DNA from: CBDAQV01 sp965199335
GTDB taxonomy: Bacteria > Pseudomonadota > Alphaproteobacteria > CALMVH01
Direction of reading: 5' to 3'
Length of the DNA: 64,000 nucleotides
Assembly (NCBI GenBank): GCA_965199335.1
Contig: CBDAQZ010000002.1
Coordinates: 124,001 to 188,000, forward strand
Shown here: piece after piece, positions 27,261 through 36,094 of the stretch
How positions within the stretch are numbered: the stretch's first letter is position 1
Layout of the letters: each line of letters begins with the position of its first letter
Program-made: the position numbers and the translations under genes
The notes under the pieces: generated by a model
Databases searched by the model: none
Told to the model about the DNA's origin: nothing
Seen by the model: the letters and a program-made list of their open reading frames with translations, nothing else

Positions 27261-28583
27261 ATGCGGCTTAGTCAGTATTTTCTTCCCACCCTCAAGGAGA
27301 CGCCGAACGAGGCGCAAGTAGTCTCGCACCGTCTGATGCTGCGGGCGGGCATGATCCGTCAGACCAGCGCGGGCATTTATGCGTGGCTGCCGCTCGGGCT
27401 GAGAGTGCTGAAGAAAGTCGAGCAGATCGTGCGCGAGGAACAGGATCGGGCAGGGGCGATCGAGATGCTGATGCCTACGATCCAGTCCGCCGATCTCTGG
27501 AAGGAAAGCGGCCGCTACGATGCCTATGGCAAGGAAATGCTGCGGATCATGGACCGCCATGAGCGGGAGATGCTGTTCGGCCCGACGAACGAGGAGATGA
27601 TAACCGATATCTTCAAGGCGTTCACCAAATCCTACCGCGACCTGCCGCGCATCCTGTACCACATCCAGTGGAAGTTCCGCGACGAGATCAGGCCGCGTTT
27701 CGGCCTGATGCGCGGCCGCGAATTCCTCATGAAGGATTCCTATTCCTTCGACATCGACCGCAAGGGCGCGGAAGATTCGTACAACCGGATGTTCATCGCT
27801 TATCTGAAGACATTCGCACGCATGGGCATCAAGGCAATCCCGGTCCGCGCGGATACGGGGCCTATCGGCGGCGACCTCAGCCACGAGTTCCATATCCTGG
27901 CCGATACCGGCGAAAGTCAGGTCTATGTCGACCCGGCCCTGGAAGATTACGATTTCCTGGCCGAGAACCCGCAGACCCAGGACGAACGCACCGCGTTCTT
28001 TACCAAGGTTACCGGCCACTACGCCGCTGCCGATGAAATGCACGACCCTGCCAAATGCCCCGTACCGGAAAACAAACTGCTGTCGCGCCGCGGAATCGAG
28101 GTGGGCCACGTCTTCTATTTCGGGACCAAGTACTCCGAGGCCCTGAACGCCCGCGTGGCAGGACCCGACGGCGCGCCAATCGCGCTCGAAATGGGAAGCT
28201 ATGGCATCGGCGTATCGCGCGTCGTCGCCGCAATCATAGAGGCCAGCCATGACGAGGCCGGCATCATCTGGCCCGACAGCGTTGCGCCGTTCAAGATCGG
28301 CCTGCTGAACCTGAAGCCGGGCGACGAACGCACGGACAAGGCCTGCGACGCTCTCTATGAACGTTTGCAGACGGCTGGCATCGATGTACTATACGACGAC
28401 CGTGACGAACGCCCCGGAGCGAAGTTCGCCGACATGGATTTGATCGGTCTGCCCTGGCAGATCATCGTCGGTCCGCGTGGCCTGGACAAGCAACAGGTCG
28501 AGCTGAAGCGCCGTGCCACCGGTGAGCGCTCCGAGCTGGGCCTGGAAGAGGCTCTGACGCAGGTCGGCATCGGCAAGGCATGA
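27261..28583 (+). CDS. proS: Prolyl-tRNA synthetase, short bacterial form
   Basis: Class II synthetase of 440 aa that charges tRNA-Pro. Motif 1 region QTSAGIYAWLPLGLRVLKKVE, motif 2 FRDEIRPRFGLMRGREFLMKD and motif 3 GSYGIGVSRVVAA are visible (each quoted in part or under 20 residues here). The C-terminal anticodon domain contains YDDRDERPGAKFADMDLIG in parts. The INS editing domain between motifs 2 and 3 found in 570-aa bacterial ProRS is absent, as is usual in alphaproteobacteria and mitochondria. Stop overlaps the lolC start. Confidence 0.96.
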   Translation: MRLSQYFLPTLKETPNEAQVVSHRLMLRAGMIRQTSAGIYAWLPLGLRVLKKVEQIVREEQDRAGAIEMLMPTIQSADLWKESGRYDAYGKEMLRIMDRHEREMLFGPTNEEMITDIFKAFTKSYRDLPRILYHIQWKFRDEIRPRFGLMRGREFLMKDSYSFDIDRKGAEDSYNRMFIAYLKTFARMGIKAIPVRADTGPIGGDLSHEFHILADTGESQVYVDPALEDYDFLAENPQTQDERTAFFTKVTGHYAAADEMHDPAKCPVPENKLLSRRGIEVGHVFYFGTKYSEALNARVAGPDGAPIALEMGSYGIGVSRVVAAIIEASHDEAGIIWPDSVAPFKIGLLNLKPGDERTDKACDALYERLQTAGIDVLYDDRDERPGAKFADMDLIGLPWQIIVGPRGLDKQQVELKRRATGERSELGLEEALTQVGIGKA

Positions 28584-29827
28584 TGATCTTCGCGTCTTTC
28601 GAGCGCCTTGTTGCGTTTCGCTATCTGCGCGCGCGCCGCAAGGAGGGATTTATTTCGATCATTGCCGCCCTGGCTCTGGTGGGCATCACGCTCGGCGTTG
28701 CGACACTTATCATCGTCATGTCGGTAATGAACGGCTTCAGGCACGAATTGCTGGGCCGCATCCTGGGCATCAACGGCCATCTCAACGTCTATGCGCCGGC
28801 CGGATACATGCGAAATTACGACGATCTGGCCGATCGTATCCGTCATCTGCCGGGAATACTGACGGTAACGCCGCTGGTCGAGGGACAGGCACTCGTTACG
28901 CAAAATGGGATAGCGGGGGGCGGCATGGTTCGTGGCATCGATCCGAAGCTGTTTGCCGGGAAGCCCTTAGTATCGACACATATCGTTGCCGGCTCGCTTA
29001 CCGATTTCGATGACGACCGCATCGCGATCGGGTCGCGCATGGCCGAGCGTTTCGGCGTCCATGTCGGCGACAGGCTTACCCTGGTCAGCCCGCAAAGCAA
29101 GGACACACCGTTCGGCAGCATACCGCGCTCCCGCGGATACCGGATCGCTGCGATCTTCGACATCGGCATGTACGAATACGACAGCGCGTTCGTCTTCATG
29201 CCTCTTGAATCGGCACAGCTGTTCTTCGACATGGAAGGCCAGGTGACCTCGCTCGAGGTTACGGTTCCCGATCCCGACCGCGATGTTGCCACGGCGCGCC
29301 AGGAAGTGCATTCCATGCAGCCCGGTTTGCGGCTGGTCGACTGGCAACAGTCGAACGGCAGCTTCTTCAATGCCGTGATGACCGAAAAGGCGGTGATGTT
29401 CCTGATCCTGACGCTGATGATCGGCATCGCCGCAATCAACATCATCTCCAGCATGATCATGCTGGTCCAGACCAAGACGCGCGATATAGCGATCCTGAGG
29501 ACCATGGGCGCAACGCGCGGATCGATCCTGCGGGTGTTTTTTCTGACCGGCACCAGCATCGGCGTGACCGGCACTCTGATAGGCCTCGGGATCGGCGTCC
29601 TGTTTTCCGCCAATATCGATACAATCCGGCACTGGCTTGAACATTTCACGGGCAACAACTTGTTTGCGCCGGAAATATATTTCCTCTCCACATTGCCGGC
29701 GATACTCGACTGGAAGGACGTTATCCAGGTTACCGCCATTGCGCTTGGTTCGACATTCGTCGCTACGATCCTGCCGGCCCTCTGGGCGGCGCGGCTCGAT
29801 CCCGTGGAAGCTTTGCGTTATGAGTGA
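28580..29827 (+). CDS. lolC: Lipoprotein-releasing system permease, LolC/LolE family
   Basis: Inner-membrane permease of 415 aa that extracts outer-membrane lipoproteins from the inner membrane and hands them to LolA. Layout is typical: one N-terminal helix after FERLVAFRYLRARRKEGF, a large periplasmic MacB-like domain (about residues 50-265), then three C-terminal helices including MIGIAAINIISSMIMLVQTK in parts and the ATPase-coupling segment LRTMGATRGSILRVF. Only one LolC/E gene is present, suggesting a homodimer (LolF-like) arrangement. It overlaps proS and lolD. Confidence 0.93.
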   Translation: MMIFASFERLVAFRYLRARRKEGFISIIAALALVGITLGVATLIIVMSVMNGFRHELLGRILGINGHLNVYAPAGYMRNYDDLADRIRHLPGILTVTPLVEGQALVTQNGIAGGGMVRGIDPKLFAGKPLVSTHIVAGSLTDFDDDRIAIGSRMAERFGVHVGDRLTLVSPQSKDTPFGSIPRSRGYRIAAIFDIGMYEYDSAFVFMPLESAQLFFDMEGQVTSLEVTVPDPDRDVATARQEVHSMQPGLRLVDWQQSNGSFFNAVMTEKAVMFLILTLMIGIAAINIISSMIMLVQTKTRDIAILRTMGATRGSILRVFFLTGTSIGVTGTLIGLGIGVLFSANIDTIRHWLEHFTGNNLFAPEIYFLSTLPAILDWKDVIQVTAIALGSTFVATILPALWAARLDPVEALRYE

Positions 29828-30500
29828 CGCTTTGCTGACGCTGAACAATATAACCCGCAGCTTCACCCAGGGCGCGACCCGTTTGGATGTCTTGCGGGGT
29901 GTCGATCTTGAGATCAGGCCGGGTGAGCTAGTGGCGTTGGTCGGACCCTCCGGTTCGGGCAAGTCGACCCTATTGCAGATCATGGGCCTGCTGGAGCCTC
30001 CGACTTCGGGTACTATCAGCGTCGCGGGCGTCGATGCGGGCATGGCCAATGAGCGCCGGCGCACTGAGCTGCGCCGGTCTTCCATCGGCTTCGTTTACCA
30101 GTTTCACCACCTGCTGCCAGAATTTTCCGCGCTTGAGAACGTTGCCATGCCCCGGCGCATAGCTGGTATTTCCCGGGCCGATTCCGTCGCCCGCGCTCGT
30201 GACCTGCTGGGTCAGGTCGGGCTGGCGGCACGCGAACAGCACAGGCCGGCAACGCTTTCGGGCGGTGAGCAGCAACGTGTGGCGATCGCGCGCGCCCTGG
30301 CAAACAGCCCGCGTTTGCTACTGGCGGACGAGCCTACGGGCAACCTGGATACGCATACCGCCAACGGCGTGTTTGAAACATTGACCGCTATCGTGCGGAC
30401 AAATAATCTGGCGGCACTAATCGCAACCCATAACCCGGAGCTTGCGGCTCGGATGGACAGGACGGTCGAATTGCGCGATGGACGGCTGGCGGTCGCATGA
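29820..30500 (+). CDS. lolD: Lipoprotein-releasing system ATP-binding protein LolD
   Basis: ATPase of 226 aa powering lipoprotein release. Walker A GPSGSGKST near residues 42-50, Q-loop FVYQFHHLLPEFSALENV, signature LSGGEQQRVAIARAL, Walker B LLLADEPTGNLD and switch His in IATHNPELA are all present. ATG 29820 overlaps the lolC stop by eight bases; the open frame upstream lies inside lolC. It overlaps the following small gene by ATGA. Confidence 0.95.
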   Translation: MSDALLTLNNITRSFTQGATRLDVLRGVDLEIRPGELVALVGPSGSGKSTLLQIMGLLEPPTSGTISVAGVDAGMANERRRTELRRSSIGFVYQFHHLLPEFSALENVAMPRRIAGISRADSVARARDLLGQVGLAAREQHRPATLSGGEQQRVAIARALANSPRLLLADEPTGNLDTHTANGVFETLTAIVRTNNLAALIATHNPELAARMDRTVELRDGRLAVA

Positions 30501-31111
30501 AATCGCTCGATACATTCCGCGGCATGCTTGAGAAACTGAAAGAGCGGTTTGGCAGGATTGCCGCCAATCCCAAGCTGGAAAAACCGTTGGCGGCCTATCG
30601 TGCCAAGCAGGATATGGCAAACGCCTTCATACAGCGCACACCTGCACTCAAGGCCATCTTCCACATTATCCCGCCAAAGCTGGCGGTCGCTATCCTGGTT
30701 CTGGGACTTGGCTTCGGTATCTGGCTATATAACTGGCACAAGAACAGCGTAGTCCATACGCAGCACGTCTATGCCGACATTCGTCGAATATCGAATATGG
30801 AGCAGATCCGGATCGATATCCGGCAATACAGCCTTTCCAAGGGGAAATTGCCCAAGTCTCTGAAGGAGCTTGAAAGCGACGGTGCCAATCCAAATTTTAT
30901 TCGGGATGATTATTTCTACGATCCGGAAACGCTTCGGCCGATGGAATACAAAATGAAATCGCCTGATGAATATACGCTGTGCACTTACTTCAATTTCGAT
31001 TCAAAAGTGATCAAGCAGGAAGTCCCGGATAGCGGTGTCGATCGCGCGATATGGCAGCATAATCCCGGTTATCGCTGCTTCGAGTTTTCCGTTTCCGTCG
31101 GAGGCCCGTAA
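30497..31111 (+). CDS. Single-pass membrane protein of unknown function
   Basis: A 204-aa protein with a basic cytoplasmic N-terminus, one membrane helix at about residues 64-81 (PPKLAVAILVLGLGFGIWL) and a periplasmic C-terminal domain. The latter begins with a helix (ADIRRISNMEQIRIDIRQY), then GKLPKSLKELESDG and DYFYDPETLRPMEYK. The helix followed by LP.SL..L and a short beta region is reminiscent of pseudopilin globular domains, but there is no prepilin peptidase site. Two cysteines in the C-terminal half could pair. It starts inside the lolD stop (ATGA), so it is co-translated with lolD and precedes dnaE by two bases. Role unknown. Confidence 0.75.
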   Translation: MKSLDTFRGMLEKLKERFGRIAANPKLEKPLAAYRAKQDMANAFIQRTPALKAIFHIIPPKLAVAILVLGLGFGIWLYNWHKNSVVHTQHVYADIRRISNMEQIRIDIRQYSLSKGKLPKSLKELESDGANPNFIRDDYFYDPETLRPMEYKMKSPDEYTLCTYFNFDSKVIKQEVPDSGVDRAIWQHNPGYRCFEFSVSVGGP

Positions 31112-31113
31112 GG

Positions 31114-34100
31114 GTGGAACTGGCGTCATTCGTTCACCTTCGCGTTCACTCGGCCTACTCGCTTTCCGAAGGCGCGCTCAAGATCAAGGAACTGGTGAAA
31201 CTGTGTGGCAAGCAGCATATGCCTGCCGTTGCGGTAACCGATACCAACAACCTGTTCGGCGCGCTTGAGTTCGCCATGGCGGCGGTCGATGCCGGAATCC
31301 AGCCGATCATCGGCTGTCAACTCTCGATCGTCGATGGCGCTTGGTCGGGCAAGACGCCGCCTGACAGGATCGTATTGCTGGCCCAGACCGAGGAAGGCTA
31401 CCGCAACCTGTTGAAGCTTGTCAGCCGGGCACATCTTGAAACCGATCCGGCTGAAGAGACGCATGCAAAATTCGCTTGGCTTGAAGGGTATACGGACGGG
31501 CTGATCTGCCTGACGGGGGGTGTCGCTGGTCCTATCGGACGGTTGCTTGCCGGCAGTCATGTCGACGAGGCGGCCATCATGTTGCGGCGCCTGAAGGCCC
31601 TTTTCCCGCAGCGTCTTTATGTCGAGTTGATGCGTCATGGGCTGGATGCCGAGAGGCGGCAGGAACCGGCCTTGCTCGACCTTGCTTACGCCGAAGATGT
31701 GCCGCTGGTGGCGACGAACGACTGCTTCTTTGCCGACCAGGGCATGTACGAGGCGCACGATGCACTGCTGTGCATAGCCGACGGTACGTACATCGTCGAA
31801 GACAACCGCAGGCGCGAGACACCCGAGCACCGCTTCAAATCCGGTGCTGAAATGCGCACTCTGTTCGCCGATCTTCCCGAGGCGGTCGATAACACGATCG
31901 TGATCGCGCAGCGCTGTTCCTTCCTGCTACGGCCGATCAAGCCGATCTTGCCGCGCTTTGCCGAGGGCGACGAGGCGGAGGCGCTACGCCTCAAGGCGCG
32001 AGAAGGACTGGAAGCCAGGCTGAAGGAGGCTGTTTTCACGAGCGAAATGGATTCGGCGGCGCGGCAGGCGGCTGCGAAGCCCTATCGCGAGCGGCTGGAT
32101 TTCGAGCTTTCGGTCATCGAGAACATGAAGTTTCCCGGTTATTTCCTGATCGTTGCCGATTTCATCCAGTGGGCAAAGCAACAGGATATACCGGTCGGCC
32201 CAGGCCGCGGCTCGGGTGCGGGATCGGTGGTGGCGTGGTCGCTGACCATCACCGATCTCGATCCCCTGCGGTTCGGCTTGTTGTTCGAGCGGTTCCTGAA
32301 TCCCGAACGCGTTTCGATGCCGGATTTCGATATCGATTTCTGTCAGAACCGCCGCGATGAGGTGATCGAATACGTACAGCAACGTTATGGCGCGGATCGC
32401 GTGGCGCAAATCATCACGTTCGGAAAATTGCAGGCCCGCGCCGTTCTACGAGACGTCGGGCGGGTGATGCAGATGCCATACGGGCAGGTCGATCGCCTGT
32501 GCAAGATGGTACCGAACAATCCTGCCAAACCGGTGACGCTGGCCGAGGCGATCGCGGCAGATCCGGCCCTGCAGGCGATGCGCGATACCGACGAGCAGGT
32601 ATCGCGTCTGATGGACGTCGCGCTTAAGCTGGAAGGCCTCTACCGCCATGCCTCGACCCATGCTGCGGGCGTCGTGATTTCCGATCGTCCGCTGGATCAG
32701 CTGGTACCGCTTTATCGCGATCCGAAATCCAGCATGCCGGCAACGCAGTTCAACATGAAATATGTCGAGCAGGCGGGGCTGGTTAAGTTCGACTTCCTGG
32801 GTCTTACGACGCTGACGATTATACAGAAGGCCGAAAGCCTGTTGATGAGTTCGGGGATCGTCGCCGATGTCGCGCGGCTCGAACTGGACGACAGCAAGAC
32901 ATACGAACTGTTGACCAGGGCTGAGGGCATGGGCGTGTTCCAGCTTGAAAGTTCGGGCATGCGCGATGCCCTGCGCCGGCTGAAGCCGAACCGGATCGAG
33001 GATATCATCGCCCTGGTCGCACTGTATCGCCCGGGCCCGATGGACAACATCCCGAAATACTGCCGCGTCAAGGATGGGAGCGAGAAGGCCGACTATCTTC
33101 ATCCGACTCTGCAACCGATCCTGGAGGAGACCTTCGGCATCATGGTTTACCAGGAACAGGTGATGGAGATCGCGCAGAAGCTGGCCGGCTATTCGCTTGG
33201 CAGCGCCGACCTTCTGCGCCGTGCCATGGGCAAGAAGATCAAGTCCGAGATGGAAGCGCAGCGCGCCAACTTCGCACGCGGCGCGGTGGAAAACGGGATC
33301 GACGAGGATCAGGCAGGCATGATCTTCGACCTGGTCGCAAAGTTCGCCGATTACGGCTTCAACAAATCGCATGCCGCCGCCTACGCGCTGATCGCGTACC
33401 AGACGGCGTGGCTTAAGGCCAATCACCCGGTCGAATTCTTTGCCGCCTGCATGACGCTCGGCATGGGCAACACCGACAAGCTGGCCGCCTATCGGCAGGA
33501 GCTTGTGCGTATCGGGATCAAGCTGCTGCCGCCGGACGTAAATCGATCAGGTACGGAATTCAGTGTCGAACTGGATGCCGACGGCAAAAAGGGCATTCGC
33601 TATGCCCTGGCCGCGATCAAGGGTGTCGGGGCTCAGGCTATGCAGTCTCTGGTCGAGGAGCGCGAACGGGAAGGGCCTTATCGCGATCTGTTCGACATGG
33701 CCAAGCGTCTGGACGCAAAAGCGCTCAACAAGCGTCAGCTGGAAGGCCTGGCCCATGCCGGCGCTTTCGACAGCCTGAACCCGAATCGCGCGCAGGTGGT
33801 TGCTGCCGCCGACATGATGATGCGGCTTGCCGCGGCTTCGGCGGACGAGCGCGATAGCGGTCAGGTCAATTTGTTTGGTGGCGAAGCCCCTGCGCCGCCG
33901 CCGAGGTTGCCGGTCGTCGTCGCTTATGACTCGCTTGAAAAGCTGAAAAAGGAATTCGGCGCGATCGGTTTCTATCTGACGTCGCATCCACTGGATTCCA
34001 ACGAAAAGCCCCTCAAGCGGTTAGGTGTGATTTCCTATGCCGAGCTACCGACGAAAATGGGCGTATCGACGAATACGCGGTTCAAGCTGGCAGGCGTCGT

Positions 34101-34554
34101 CGTGGCACGGCAGGAGCGTACCTCGGCCCGTGGAAATCGCTTTGCCTTCGCGCAGCTGTCGGATGTCAGCGGTATTTACGAAGTGATGGTTTTCTCGGAG
34201 TTGCTCGCGGTCAATCGTGAGCTTCTGGAAGCCGGTAGGACGCTGGTCATCACGGTCGATGCCCAGATCCAGAACGACGATCTGCGCCTGACCGCCCAGG
34301 CGATCGAACCGCTGGACAGGGCGCTAGCGAATGTCATCTCCGGCTTGCGTATCGTGGTCGATGCCGATGTCGAGATGGACAAGCTGAGGGCTCTGTTCGT
34401 TGAGCAGCGGGCAAAGGGAAAGATCACTGTCGCCCTGCGCTTACCCAATGCCCATGAAGCCGTGGTCGAGTTATCGCAGGCCTGGTCGATCACTGGCCAT
34501 GCGCGGTCGGCGCTCGAACGTCTACCGGGCGTTGTAGAGGTCGAGGATCTTTAG
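31114..34554 (+). CDS. dnaE: DNA polymerase III subunit alpha
   Basis: Replicative polymerase of 1146 aa. An N-terminal PHP domain (FVHLRVHSAYSLSEGALK) is followed by the polymerase core with catalytic Asp404 and Asp406 in MPDFDIDFCQNRRDEVI. GPGRGSGAGSVVAW and YADYGFNKSHAAAYA-like FADYGFNKSHAAAYALIAYQ segments are also seen. An HhH region, an OB-fold (FKLAGVVVARQERTSARG) and a C-terminal domain complete the DnaE1 layout. Start is GTG at 31114, two bases after the preceding stop, with a weak ribosome site. Length is typical. Confidence 0.97.
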   Translation: MELASFVHLRVHSAYSLSEGALKIKELVKLCGKQHMPAVAVTDTNNLFGALEFAMAAVDAGIQPIIGCQLSIVDGAWSGKTPPDRIVLLAQTEEGYRNLLKLVSRAHLETDPAEETHAKFAWLEGYTDGLICLTGGVAGPIGRLLAGSHVDEAAIMLRRLKALFPQRLYVELMRHGLDAERRQEPALLDLAYAEDVPLVATNDCFFADQGMYEAHDALLCIADGTYIVEDNRRRETPEHRFKSGAEMRTLFADLPEAVDNTIVIAQRCSFLLRPIKPILPRFAEGDEAEALRLKAREGLEARLKEAVFTSEMDSAARQAAAKPYRERLDFELSVIENMKFPGYFLIVADFIQWAKQQDIPVGPGRGSGAGSVVAWSLTITDLDPLRFGLLFERFLNPERVSMPDFDIDFCQNRRDEVIEYVQQRYGADRVAQIITFGKLQARAVLRDVGRVMQMPYGQVDRLCKMVPNNPAKPVTLAEAIAADPALQAMRDTDEQVSRLMDVALKLEGLYRHASTHAAGVVISDRPLDQLVPLYRDPKSSMPATQFNMKYVEQAGLVKFDFLGLTTLTIIQKAESLLMSSGIVADVARLELDDSKTYELLTRAEGMGVFQLESSGMRDALRRLKPNRIEDIIALVALYRPGPMDNIPKYCRVKDGSEKADYLHPTLQPILEETFGIMVYQEQVMEIAQKLAGYSLGSADLLRRAMGKKIKSEMEAQRANFARGAVENGIDEDQAGMIFDLVAKFADYGFNKSHAAAYALIAYQTAWLKANHPVEFFAACMTLGMGNTDKLAAYRQELVRIGIKLLPPDVNRSGTEFSVELDADGKKGIRYALAAIKGVGAQAMQSLVEEREREGPYRDLFDMAKRLDAKALNKRQLEGLAHAGAFDSLNPNRAQVVAAADMMMRLAAASADERDSGQVNLFGGEAPAPPPRLPVVVAYDSLEKLKKEFGAIGFYLTSHPLDSNEKPLKRLGVISYAELPTKMGVSTNTRFKLAGVVVARQERTSARGNRFAFAQLSDVSGIYEVMVFSELLAVNRELLEAGRTLVITVDAQIQNDDLRLTAQAIEPLDRALANVISGLRIVVDADVEMDKLRALFVEQRAKGKITVALRLPNAHEAVVELSQAWSITGHARSALERLPGVVEVEDL

Positions 34555-34561
34555 CGGAAGA

Positions 34562-35059
34562 TTACGCGGTAAGCTTCTTTCGCATCTTAACGCAAGCCAT
34601 TTTCAGCCCGTCACGCAGGGTATGCTGGCCATATTCCAGGGCCTCGAAGCCATGCTGGTTGTAGAAAATCTCGGCATTCAGCGAGGCGTCCATATGCAGT
34701 TCTGAAATGCCGTGTTCCCGCGCGGTATGCTCCAGAGCCTCCATCAACATCCCGCCGACCCCTTTGCGGCCATGGTCGGGGTGAACATATATGGCGCCAA
34801 GCATGCTTTTCGACGGTAGAAACTCGCCAAAGCCGCAAATCGCATCCTCCGTTTCGACAACGAACCCGATAACTTCGCCCGATGTCAGGTTGCGACTCAT
34901 CCGTTCTATCGTTGCGGGTCTGTTTTCCGGCTCGCTGCTGGACGACCAGGCGTCGATGACTTCAGTATCGTAAAAGGCGGCGGCGGTTCGGCGCACGGCC
35001 TGCCGATGCAATGCCAGCATCGCCGGAACATCATCTTCGGTAGCACGGCGTATCTTCAT
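34562..35059 (-). CDS. GNAT family N-acetyltransferase
   Basis: Acetyl-CoA-dependent acetyltransferase of 165 aa with unknown substrate. The GNAT core is clear: N-terminal MKIRRATEDDVPAMLALHRQA, strand IYVHPDHGRKGVGGMLMEAL containing the acetyl-CoA loop (HGRKGVG), and the C-terminal AEIFYNQHGFEALEYG segment. Starts at ATG 35059. It is convergent with dnaE, whose stop is seven bases away, and divergent from the gene at 35150. Confidence 0.88.
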   Translation of the reverse strand: MKIRRATEDDVPAMLALHRQAVRRTAAAFYDTEVIDAWSSSSEPENRPATIERMSRNLTSGEVIGFVVETEDAICGFGEFLPSKSMLGAIYVHPDHGRKGVGGMLMEALEHTAREHGISELHMDASLNAEIFYNQHGFEALEYGQHTLRDGLKMACVKMRKKLTA

Positions 35060-35149
35060 GGTTTCACCTTACCGTAATAAAACATGTTTGACTCTGTCTG
35101 TGAACATGCGTCAACAGAACGTCACGCGCAGCGCCGCAGGAGAAGAATA

Positions 35150-35914
35150 ATGACCGCCGATATCCTTCCGGAACCAGGCAATCACTGGGCTGCGGCCGGA
35201 GCCCCTACAGGCAGCCGGCCCGAGTTCGAGGCGTTTCTGGCGTCGGTTCTCGATGATGCGAAAGTCGTTTTGAGCCGTAATGGATGCGATTACCTGCGCT
35301 GTACCGTATCGAAATACCTCGAGATCCAGGTCATCAACGACGAGGAAAACGCTTTTTCGACCGCTTATCCCTATCTAGGTATTCCCGAGCGCCCTCAACC
35401 GGTCATCCTCGAGGCTATTCATGAGCTTGAGGGCGGCTATGAAGCCAATTTGCTATGCAGTTTCAACGGCGTCAAATTCTCGTTTTTCGACATCGACTAT
35501 AATCTGAACAAGAAATTGTATGAAACCGGTCTTGAATACCAGTTCTGCATTGCCGGTCTCGCCTACAAAGTCGACAAATTCGTGGGCGACCGGAATTTGA
35601 CCGGCAATATGTACGACGAACCGTTAACCTTCAACTCGAATGCCAGCGCCTTGACGCCGACAGCGGAAATCGAAAAGCCGGAGTATTCTCTCAAAGGGCC
35701 GGTCCTGAAGCAGGAAAAATCGAGGGAAGAAAAGTTGCCGATGAGCCGTTTTCGGCTGATTACGGCCCATCCTTTCAATCCAAAGATAAACGAGGAAGAC
35801 GATTTCTTCATCGACCTGTTCTGTATAGATCAAGCCATCGTGACCCGTCCGTCCTTGGCCGAGGGGTTATTGGCGACCGCGTGGCTGCAGGGCCGTTTGG
35901 CCGCAGCGCGTTAA
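35150..35914 (+). CDS. Protein of unknown function between dnaE and rpsB
   Basis: A 254-aa soluble protein; no signal peptide or membrane segment is seen. The start ATG at 35150 has a strong AGGAGAAG ribosome site; an in-frame ATG at 35084 is upstream but lacks one. The middle part (residues about 30-170) looks like an alpha/beta domain, with KYLEIQVINDEENAFSTAY and NGVKFSFFDIDYNLNKK segments. Residues 185-220 are charged and probably flexible. The C-terminus ends in a helical QGRLAAAR tail. I do not recognise a family. A hairpin follows the stop. Confidence 0.75.
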   Translation: MTADILPEPGNHWAAAGAPTGSRPEFEAFLASVLDDAKVVLSRNGCDYLRCTVSKYLEIQVINDEENAFSTAYPYLGIPERPQPVILEAIHELEGGYEANLLCSFNGVKFSFFDIDYNLNKKLYETGLEYQFCIAGLAYKVDKFVGDRNLTGNMYDEPLTFNSNASALTPTAEIEKPEYSLKGPVLKQEKSREEKLPMSRFRLITAHPFNPKINEEDDFFIDLFCIDQAIVTRPSLAEGLLATAWLQGRLAAAR

Positions 35915-35926
35915 TTTCCACCTAAA

Positions 35927-35941
35927 GCGGTTGCAAACCGC
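35927..35941 (+). terminator. Short hairpin after the 35150 gene
   Basis: GCGGTT at 35927-35932 and AACCGC at 35936-35941 form a 6-bp stem with a 3-base loop, followed after CGG by TCTTTT. It is a plausible weak Rho-independent terminator separating this gene from rpsB. Confidence 0.5.
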
Positions 35942-35982
35942 CGGTCTTTTCTGTATCAACCACCCGTCAACAAAAAACCTCA

Positions 35983-36062
35983 CGCGTGGGTTTCGCGGAT
36001 TGCCGGGTGTTCCGGCCGTTCGCTCCGGTGTTTTGACCTTTCGGCCAAAACTTCTCCACGCG
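35983..36062 (+). promoter_or_regulatory. Candidate structured rpsB leader
   Basis: The 180-base gap before rpsB can fold as a closed multi-branch element. The closing helix is CGCGTGG (35983-35989) with CCACGCG (36056-36062). Inside are GCCGG/CCGGC (36002-36006 with 36012-36016) and a TTTTGACC/GGCCAAAA arm (36031-36050, one mismatch) with a TTTC loop. It ends 32 bases before the rpsB start. Leaders through which S2 controls rpsB-tsf are known in other bacteria; that role here is inference. Confidence 0.4.
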
Positions 36063-36094
36063 GCGGCCTAACCGGAAAAAAAAGGATAGTTATT

